In this document: positions 58,482-64,000 of the stretch, piece after piece
Layout: each line of letters starts with the position of its first letter
How positions within the stretch are numbered: position 1 is the first letter of the stretch
Source: Pseudomonas sp. KU26590
Lineage (GTDB): Bacteria > Pseudomonadota > Gammaproteobacteria > Pseudomonadales > Pseudomonadaceae
Direction: 5' to 3'
DNA: 64,000 bases
NCBI RefSeq assembly: GCF_026153515.1
Contig: NZ_CP110644.1
Span: 2,447,501 to 2,511,500 of the forward strand
The notes under the pieces: generated by a model
The model's database searches: none
What the model was told of the DNA's origin: nothing
Seen by the model: the letters and a program-made list of their open reading frames with translations, nothing else
Program-made: the position numbers and the translations under genes

Positions 58482-58778
58482 GATCAAGATCACAGGCGTC
58501 TGCCTAGGGGCAGACGTTTCGCCTTCGGCGAGTTACTTGGAAAAGCACCCCAAGTAACCAAGGGTGCCTTCTCCTGGTTTGGCCCTTCGTTCCTCAGGGT
58601 TTCCTCACTCCGACGACGCTCCGTGGACCCGCGCCGAACGGACATCCATGTCCGCAACGGCGCTCTCGCCGCATCCATGCGGTTCGGCCCACTGCGCGTC
58701 GTCTGCGTTCGGCCTGCACCCAAGTCGCGTTTCGCGTCGTCTGAAATGTTTGCGCAGGAAGATCAAGAGCAGATCGAA
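58482..58778 (+). repeat. Dispersed ~300-bp element, copy B
   Basis: Same order of blocks as copy A: GGCGTCTGCCT-GGGGCAGAC, CGCCTTCGGCGAGTTACTTG, ACCAAGGGTGC, CGACGACGCTCCGTGG, GAACGGACATCCATGTCCG, and a terminal GATCAAGAGCAGATC. It starts 17 bp after the dctM stop. A REP unit abuts the end at 58781. Confidence 0.9.
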
Positions 58779-58780
58779 GG

Positions 58781-58911
58781 CTTCCCGGCTAAAGCCGGTC
58801 CCACTGACCGCATGCACATTCACTGTAGGAGCGCGCTTGCCCGCGATGGCATCCTGTCAGCCACACAGGTGCCGCAGACCCACCGCAATTCGCGGGCAAG
58901 CGCGCTCCTAC
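58781..58911. repeat. REP units after element copy B
   Basis: One GGACCGGCTTTAGCCGGGAAG-family unit (58781-58804), then a facing pair of the GTAGGAGCGCGCTTGCCCGC family (58825-58846, 58889-58911). Two REP families are placed side by side. Confidence 0.85.
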
Positions 58912-58944
58912 AGAATATCTTCATCACGCCGAAGGACTTTCTTT

Positions 58945-59074
58945 GATCGTTCCCACGCTACGCGTGGGAATGCATTTCATGACGCTCCGCGTCCACTCTC
59001 CAGGTCGACTGCGCGTGGTGTGAGGGGCGCGGAGCGTCTGGGCCTGCGTTACCACGCGGAGCGTGGGAACGATC
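58945..59074. repeat. 130-bp inverted repeat (GATCGTTCCCACGCT ends)
   Basis: Outer arms GATCGTTCCCACG at 58945 and CGTGGGAACGATC to 59074, with inner arms ATGACGCTCCGCGTCC-like and GGCGCGGAGCGTCTGG. The whole block can fold as a long interrupted hairpin. A related piece is at 33538. Confidence 0.82.
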
Positions 59075-59112
59075 AGAAACGATCAGACAATGAAAGTGCG
59101 GTATCCCCGACT

Positions 59113-59136
59113 GTAGGACCGGCTTCAGCCGGGAAG
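59113..59136 (+). repeat. REP unit abutting element copy C
   Basis: A GTAGGACCGGCTTCAGCCGG unit ending exactly where copy C of the dispersed element begins. Confidence 0.82.
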
Positions 59137-59438
59137 CTCTTGATCTGCGCAATGCTTTTGATTTTTGTACACAAATAGTTCAGACGACACCAATCGCGAC
59201 TTGGGTGCAGGCTGAACGCAGGTCTCGCGCAGTGGGCCGAGCCGCATGGATGCGGCGAGAGCGCCGTCAGGACATGGATGTCCGTTCGGCGCGTGCCCAC
59301 GGAGCGGGACCGGAGTGAAGGAACCCTGACGAAGGAAGGGCCCAACCGAGAGCAGGCACTTTTGCTTACTTTTGGTGCTTTTCAAAAGTAAGTCGCCGAA
59401 GGCGAAACAATCTGCCCCCAGGCAGATGCTCCTGATCT
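59137..59438 (-). repeat. Dispersed ~300-bp element, copy C (inverted)
   Basis: The reverse complement of copies A and B, running from its GATCAAGAGC-type end (here CTCTTGATCTGCGC) to its GGCAGATGCTCCTGATCT start. Copies B and C are about 360 bp apart and face each other, with the REP units and 130-bp inverted repeat between them. Confidence 0.9.
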
Positions 59439-59470
59439 CTAACACTCACAAGCTCACTTTCCATCAGACG

Positions 59471-59510
59471 AAAAAAATCCGCGCTGCCTCTGAGAGAACA
59501 GCGCGGATCT
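59471..59510 (-). terminator. Terminator of the small membrane protein operon
   Basis: A 10-bp stem ATCCGCGCTG / CAGCGCGGAT. On the minus strand it is followed by seven T residues, 17 bp past the stop of the small protein gene. Confidence 0.85.
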
Positions 59511-59526
59511 TTAATCAATCACTCAA

Positions 59527-59601
59527 TCAATGCACAAACAGTGCAATCAAAATAATGATCGGGATTGGAATGCCGAGGAACCACAGAAGTAGTGAACGCA
59601 T
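59527..59601 (-). CDS. 24-residue hydrophobic membrane peptide
   Basis: ATG at 59601 with an ideal AAGGAG eight bases upstream, then a 24-codon frame (MRSLLLWFLGIPIPIIILIA, then LFVH) ending TGA. The peptide is one short membrane span with an Ile-Pro-Ile-Pro-rich core. It starts 15 bp after the stop of the 310-aa gene and is followed by a good terminator, so it is the second gene of that operon. Peptides of this size and kind occur in Pseudomonas as small inner-membrane proteins; the function is unknown. Confidence 0.72.
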   Translation of the reverse strand: MRSLLLWFLGIPIPIIILIALFVH

Positions 59602-59616
59602 GATGACTCTCCTTAA

Positions 59617-60549
59617 TCAGCGAATGCTGGAAGTATTGGTATAAGCACGGGTTTCGACATAGGTCACTGCATCACGGCGACGACCACCCCAGATGGCAGC
59701 GAGGCTTGCCACAAATGCACCGCAGAGCAGCGAAACGAATGTCCACAGCGCAGCCATCGCAGCGGCCTTCGCGGCAGCATCGGCGGCCTGTTGAGCTTTC
59801 AACTTGGCATCCGCAACAGCCTGCTTGGCCTGACCGTAAACCTGATCAACACGGGCCTGGGCATCGGCTTGACTCAGATTGGTACGCTGAGCGACCAGCT
59901 GTGCCAGATAAGTACGGTCTTCCGGCGCCAGCTGACCGTCATTGGCCATGGTCTTGGTGAAAATACGCACCACAACGCCGTGGGCAGCATCATCACTCAC
60001 TGACGTAGGGCGATCATCGCGGAACAGCGAATCAATGTAGTAGCCATATTGATCACTGCCGGTATTGCCCGCTGCAGAACCGGCCGCGGTGGCGGCAGTA
60101 CCTGCAACACCGGCCACCGCAGTGGCGCCGGCTTTTACGCCGCTGCCCACGATGCCGCTGACCGAACCGACGATCAACACGGCAGCGACCAGCGTAGCGA
60201 CAGCCCACGACAGGAAGCCGTGCGCGGTGTCACGGAAGTAGACTTCGTCACCGTGCATGTTGGCCCATTTGACGCGCAGGCGGCCGGCCAGGTAACCGCC
60301 AAGACCGGAGGCGACGATTTGCGTCAGCGCGAGCCAGACAACAGTGGAAATCCCGATGGTCTTCGCGCTGGCGCCTTCGTTGGCCCATGGCGACATCGCC
60401 GAGAAACCAAGGCCGGATCCCAGCAGAACCAGGATAAGCGACAACGCGGCGGCGCCGGCAGCGCCAGCAAAGATGGCACCCCAGGACACGCCTGAGACCG
60501 AGGTGGATTCTTCTACAGCGGCAGGATAAGAATCAGGTGAGACGTTCAT
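59617..60549 (-). CDS. Hypothetical integral membrane protein
   Basis: 310 aa from the ATG at 60549, with GGAG upstream; an earlier start adds 13 residues. Membrane spans near residues 25-50 (GAIFAGAAGAAALSLILVLLG), 60-85 (ISTVVWLALTQIVASGLGGYLAG), 110-135 (FLSWAVATLVAAVLIVGS) and at the end (AALWTFVSLLCGAFVASLAAIWGG). An alanine-rich helical stretch (AKLKAQQAADAAAKAAAMAA) precedes the last span. The arrangement is common in Pseudomonas and rhizobial proteins of unknown role. Probably co-transcribed with the 24-aa peptide gene. Confidence 0.8.
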   Translation of the reverse strand: MNVSPDSYPAAVEESTSVSGVSWGAIFAGAAGAAALSLILVLLGSGLGFSAMSPWANEGASAKTIGISTVVWLALTQIVASGLGGYLAGRLRVKWANMHGDEVYFRDTAHGFLSWAVATLVAAVLIVGSVSGIVGSGVKAGATAVAGVAGTAATAAGSAAGNTGSDQYGYYIDSLFRDDRPTSVSDDAAHGVVVRIFTKTMANDGQLAPEDRTYLAQLVAQRTNLSQADAQARVDQVYGQAKQAVADAKLKAQQAADAAAKAAAMAALWTFVSLLCGAFVASLAAIWGGRRRDAVTYVETRAYTNTSSIR

Positions 60550-60892
60550 TGTGCTGCTCCGTGCGAATGATGTTGTACTTCTCCCCAATATGGTGCATCG
60601 CCTGTGCCAGTCCCGAATCCTAATAAAATTCCAATTAAATCAATGACCTGAAAAAATATGCGCTGCAAAGATCCGTGCAAATTGCATGAACCTCTCAAAA
60701 CAGCGGATGCGTTCTGCCCGGTGACGGGATTTCCATGACTGTCAGAGGTTTGCGACAATCTCCTGCGGCGAATTCCGCCCACTCGCAACATTCCGGCACA
60801 TTTGCGCCTGATTGGTGTCTTATAACCTCAGCCCCGCGGGTTGACAGCTATAGTCCGCCCACGGCTCCTGTTTCTTCGAGAGGTAACCCAGC

Positions 60893-61369
60893 ATGTTTGT
60901 CCATCGCCCCCTGGAAGAAAAAGACGTCCCTTTCATCTGCGACATGCCCCAGAGCATTGACGAGCTCTTCTATATGTTCCCCAAGGCGGTCTTCCCGCTG
61001 ACGCCGGATCAGCTCAACGAATCCATTGAGCAGCGCTCGGACAACACGGTCATCGAGCTGGACGGCCAGGTCGTAGGATTTGCGAACTTCTCCCGCTATG
61101 ACTTCAGAGGCCGTTGCTCCATGGGCAACGTCATCATTGACCCGCGCTTTCGCTCCAAAGGCGTCGGCCGCTACATGATCGGCTGCATGATGGAACTGGC
61201 GTTTGGCAAACACGAAGCGGCGGAACTGACCGCTTCGTGCTTCAACCATAACGTCCCCGGACTGCTCTTCTACCCCAAGCTGGGTTTCAAACCTTTCGCG
61301 ATTGAAGAGCGTCTGGACAAGAAGGGCGCTCGCGTTGCCCTCATTCATCTCAAGTTGCCTCGCAGCTGA
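60893..61369 (+). CDS. GNAT-family N-acetyltransferase
   Basis: 158 aa. The acetyl-CoA site is visible in FRSKGVGRYMIGCMMELAF (Q/RxxGxG/A pattern near 85-103), followed by the usual ASCFNHNVPGLLFYPKLGFKPF (near 112-133). The N-terminus is MFVHRPLEEKDVPFICDM. It acetylates an amine group on a small molecule or protein; the substrate is unknown. A hairpin lies 25 bp after the stop. Confidence 0.92.
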   Translation: MFVHRPLEEKDVPFICDMPQSIDELFYMFPKAVFPLTPDQLNESIEQRSDNTVIELDGQVVGFANFSRYDFRGRCSMGNVIIDPRFRSKGVGRYMIGCMMELAFGKHEAAELTASCFNHNVPGLLFYPKLGFKPFAIEERLDKKGARVALIHLKLPRS

Positions 61370-61393
61370 TCCTCGCAACCGGTAAATGACGTT

Positions 61394-61426
61394 ATTCGTC
61401 GGTCGTTCCAGGAATGACCGACGAAT
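61394..61426. terminator. Long stem-loop after the GNAT gene
   Basis: ATTCGTCGGTC / GACCGACGAAT pair perfectly, and the inner TTCC / GGAA extends the stem to about 16 pairs with one mismatch. It has no T-run, so it may be a bidirectional or Rho-assisted terminator or mRNA-end stabiliser. The rest of the gap to 61734 shows no gene. Confidence 0.65.
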
Positions 61427-61734
61427 GGCTGAGCAAATCTTTCGCTCGGTCTCGCTGATTAATCCCCTTACCCCGCCAATTAAACGATTAACGCGGAACG
61501 TTCTGCTCCGGTGAATCGATTTTGTAGAGACATCCTGCGTCTGGCGCACTTAAATACGGGCGATGGCGGCTGTTTGCTTCACGTTGGGGCGCGGCGTATA
61601 ACTTGGATATCCCCGAATGCGGCGCGCAATGCCGACCGGGGCATGGGAAACATTTCCACGGTTGTGGAAGTGGTTATTTATAGTCAGGCGAGTGGCTGAA
61701 CGCATCACCCAGTCCTGCCTGTGGAGGATTGACG

Positions 61735-61995
61735 ATGATTGCCTGTACGCTCTCTAACCTTGAACTGCGCAGCATCATAGAAAGCGCGTTTCTACCCATG
61801 CGTTGCAACTGCACCGTGCTGGAGGATCGGATGACGGTTGAAATCGTCGACCCCGCCACCGAGCATGTTGAACTGTTCGCTTCCAATATTGCCCTGGACT
61901 CCCTCGATAACAGCCACGCCTTGTGCGTGCTGATCCGTGACCTGCAGGCTGAACTCGAGAAGGCCAGGCATTACCCCCACGCATTGGCGAGCTGA
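61735..61995 (+). CDS. DUF1652 family protein
   Basis: 86 aa from the ATG at 61735, with GGAGG upstream. The pattern LSNLELRSIIESAFLPMRCNCTV, then VEIVDPATEHVELFA, and a C-terminal helix (LIRDLQAELEKARH) is that of DUF1652, a Pseudomonas-specific small protein family of unknown function. Cytosolic. Confidence 0.86.
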   Translation: MIACTLSNLELRSIIESAFLPMRCNCTVLEDRMTVEIVDPATEHVELFASNIALDSLDNSHALCVLIRDLQAELEKARHYPHALAS

Positions 61996-62081
61996 GCGCT
62001 GGGCTCTAGCAATAATCGCCGTTCGGCCTTATGTTGGTCTGCATCGGCCCGAAGCGGCCAGGCGGGATATTGAGGATTTGC

Positions 62082-62540
62082 ATGGCCCACGCGCAACCCG
62101 AGATCGAGGCGTTAAAACAGCAGGAACGAGCCGCGCCGTCGCGCCGTCGTCGCAAGATAATGATCGGCGTCGGCTGCCTGCTGAGTATTGTGGTGGTGGG
62201 CGCGGCGACGATTGTCACGATGCTTGAGCATCTGGAAACGCGAAATGCCAGCTTTCGACCGCCTATGACGTCCCTGGAGCGGGAACAGCTGCTGCCGCCC
62301 GAGCCGGTGCTGGAAGTCAAGCCTCAGGTGGAAGGCCTGCGCTACGGCGCCGCCATTCTGCCGCCGAATCAAACCACGAGCGCCGAGTACGCCACCCCTG
62401 AAGAAGCGTCAGCTTCGGCAGCGACGCGGCTGTTCAGTTCGCCGCCTCTACACCCTTCACCCCTTGGCGCTCCTGATAATCGCGCCGGCAAGCCGCTGGG
62501 TATCGCGCAGGCGATCCACGTGCATAACGACAGGCAGTAG
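62082..62540 (+). CDS. Hypothetical single-pass membrane protein
   Basis: 152 aa from the ATG at 62082, with GAGGAT upstream. N-terminus PSRRRRKIMIGVGCLLSIVVVGAATIVTMLEHL forms one membrane span after a basic patch, so most of the protein is periplasmic. The segment TSLEREQLLPPEPVLEVKPQ resembles small subunits or accessory proteins found beside cytochrome oxidase genes, but none is nearby. The proline-rich tail (SPPLHPSPLGAP) looks disordered. Function unknown; the resemblance is weak. Confidence 0.65.
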   Translation: MAHAQPEIEALKQQERAAPSRRRRKIMIGVGCLLSIVVVGAATIVTMLEHLETRNASFRPPMTSLEREQLLPPEPVLEVKPQVEGLRYGAAILPPNQTTSAEYATPEEASASAATRLFSSPPLHPSPLGAPDNRAGKPLGIAQAIHVHNDRQ

Positions 62541-63465
62541 AGCCAACCTCCCTCAATGCATCCGGCGACGGTGCTCATGCCCGAAGAGCAGCGTGTACTG
62601 CTCTTCGCCTTAGTCTCGAACAGCATCGTGCTCACGAACAGGGAATAGCCCTCATCGCCAGTTAACATCCTCTTCATTTCATCGGATATGGCTGTGCCTG
62701 CCTCTGATGTCGAAGAGAGTGAGGGTAGTCAGTAGGATTAATAATGCTGACGTCAATAAATACGACGGAACCTCAACAGTATAAAAGTGCACACGAAGGC
62801 TGACGCTAAAGCAGGGTGCATGTTGCAAAGAAAGCCACTTATATCAATTAGCGACCCGTCACCTCACATTAAATTGCCAAACCTTCTTATTTTATTAATC
62901 CATGGGCGCACGCCACGGCGACGGCTTAATGGCGTCATATTTTAAATCACAAATTAAATCAATGAGTTAGGTCATTGAATTGTGCGTTTTAATGTGGTTT
63001 CAGAAAATTGACACTTCGTCTGTTCTTTGCCACCATCACGTTACGTTTTCAACTTAGATGAACTGCGCTTAGTGCAAGCGCACGAACTTCCTGTTCCAGG
63101 ATTAATTCTTTCAGACGCGCGATGAGTTGGCGGTAGCGTCTCCCGGGAAACCTGAGAACGGACAGCGCAAATAATCGGCACCCGTGCGGGCTCGGAAGAT
63201 GAGCCGCCCCCCGGCAAGCGTCGTTCCAGAGCCTGCGCCGATTGTTCGACCACGCGTTGATCATCGGCCTACCACGGCCGCCAACGTCACCCAAATCACA
63301 GCGGTAGTCATGCCTTAAAGTGCAGTAGTTCAGTAACGGCTTATTTATTTTTTCAACTTGAAAGTCCAGACATCGCTTCAGCGGTAGCGGTTGAACGCGC
63401 ATGTAAGTGCGGCGGTTTATAACGCAAGCGGCGATACGGTAACGACCCAGCGTGGAGTGACAGTT
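62541..63465. other. AT-rich non-coding gap
   Basis: 925 bp with no gene I can support. A hairpin GAAGAGCAG-N6-CTGCTCTTC lies at 62581-62604. The stretch 62690-63010 is clearly more AT-rich than the window average. A minus-strand frame at about 63049-63480 has one protein-like patch (RYRQLIARLKELILEQEV) but no good start or family match; it may be a gene remnant. The last ~40 bp hold a GGAGTGACAG site for the next gene. Confidence 0.6.
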
Positions 63466-64000
63466 ATGCAAGGAGATCATCTGGAAACCGTTTGCGGTTG
63501 CGTAGTAGGAGGTGCCGGACCTGCAGGCATGGGACTGCTTTTCAATGCGTTGAAAAGTGGCGCCATGCCAGAACTGGCCAAGGAAGGTTTAATCATTGTC
63601 GACGCAAGTCCCACGCCGGGCACGGGTCGTTTGGGCGATTACCGGATCACCGCCAACTCGGTGGGCGATGTGTTCCTTGATTGCCTGCGCGACCCCGCTT
63701 TGCGTGATGTCTTCGAACCCCTCGAACATTCGCCTGCCTACTGGCGCATCCGTCGTCAGGCGCAAAGCGCGCCGCAATTGGCGGATGTCGCTGAACTGCT
63801 GGCGGAAGCCTCGAAGCTGGTGCTCGACTTTATCGTCGAACGCTACGGCGTGAAGGTATGGCGCAGCACAACGATCACCGAAATCGTGCGCGAAGGCGAC
63901 GATTACCAAGTGTGGGTCGAGTCCGAAGGTCGCAGTCGGCGCATTCGCAGCCGCGCAGTCGTGCTCAATCTGGGTGGCTGGCAGGACCCGCAGCACTTGC
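63466..64000 (+). CDS. FAD-dependent oxidoreductase, 3'-truncated by window edge
   Basis: At least 178 codons, running off the window. The N-terminus has the dinucleotide-binding fold CVVGGAGPAGMGLLFNAL, the GxGxxG-like motif of flavoproteins. A second-strand acidic residue (LIIVDASPTPGTGRLG) follows, and ITANSVGDVFLDCL. The conserved late motif VVLNLGGWQDP (a typical second FAD contact) is just reached. It may be a monooxygenase or halogenase-like enzyme of secondary metabolism, but this cannot be decided without the remainder. Confidence 0.75.
   Translation, partial: MQGDHLETVCGCVVGGAGPAGMGLLFNALKSGAMPELAKEGLIIVDASPTPGTGRLGDYRITANSVGDVFLDCLRDPALRDVFEPLEHSPAYWRIRRQAQSAPQLADVAELLAEASKLVLDFIVERYGVKVWRSTTITEIVREGDDYQVWVESEGRSRRIRSRAVVLNLGGWQDPQHL

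Noticed and set aside
58482..59438. CRISPR array or insertion sequence in the repeat-rich kilobase
   Set aside because: Repeats are long, palindromic and few, without regular short direct repeats and spacers, and no transposase frame is present.
63049..63480. Minus-strand frame of 143 codons in the AT-rich gap
   Set aside because: No ribosome site or family resemblance, and composition shifts along its length. It is described as a possible remnant but not called as a gene.

Overview
The window is chromosomal DNA of a Pseudomonas, most likely from the fluorescens/syringae side of the genus. The evidence is gene content and layout: soxR divergent from a PA2274-like monooxygenase, an SfnR-type activator beside an alkanesulfonate monooxygenase, a PA0877-PA0886-like itaconate operon, DUF1652, and many Pseudomonas-type REP palindromes. 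No rRNA, tRNA, CRISPR array, integrase or transposase was recognised. The left edge cuts an autotransporter gene and the right edge cuts an FAD-dependent oxidoreductase gene.

Layout. 1-6000: autotransporter C-terminus, two secreted-repeat-like hypothetical proteins, a PAS-containing chemoreceptor and a CPBP membrane protease. 6-19 kb: aconitase (acnA), rlmM, a 273-bp tandem repeat, an FAD/NAD(P)-binding protein, soxR with its operator and target gene, sfnR/msuD sulfonate genes and a Pit phosphate transporter. 19-28 kb: a small unknown protein, a CorA/ZntB transporter, an aldo/keto reductase, a five-copy REP array, a four-gene aromatic-acid/drug efflux operon (MarR regulator, FUSC, DUF1656, HlyD, NodT) and a PL7 alginate lyase. 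28-33 kb: a CopRS/HprRS-like two-component system divergent from a periplasmic protein, a cytochrome b and a sulfite-oxidase-fold molybdoenzyme, with a cop-type box in front of each unit. 33-40 kb: MFS, AhpD-like and PACE genes, two LysR regulators and a DUF969/DUF979 transporter pair. 40-46 kb: a 2-deoxyribose catabolic cluster (kinase, FucP-type permease, mutarotase-like protein, DeoR repressor, deoC). 46-48 kb: an alpha/beta hydrolase, an AraC regulator and a cupin.

48.4-58.5 kb is the best-defined pathway. A LysR regulator is divergent from an eight-gene operon that reads as itaconate uptake and degradation: a TRAP transporter imports the acid, a CaiB/BaiF CoA-transferase activates it, a MaoC-type hydratase makes citramalyl-CoA, and a CitE-type lyase splits that to acetyl-CoA and pyruvate. 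An acyl-CoA dehydrogenase and an MmgE/PrpD protein are also in the operon.

58.5-64 kb holds a repeat-rich kilobase, a small membrane-protein operon, a GNAT, DUF1652 and hypothetical genes, an AT-rich gap of about 0.9 kb and the start of the FAD enzyme. The most unusual feature of the window is the dispersed repeats: a roughly 300-bp element in three copies (33.1, 58.5 and 59.1 kb), each abutting or lying next to a REP palindrome; the 273-bp tandem repeat; and several REP families, each with its own core sequence.
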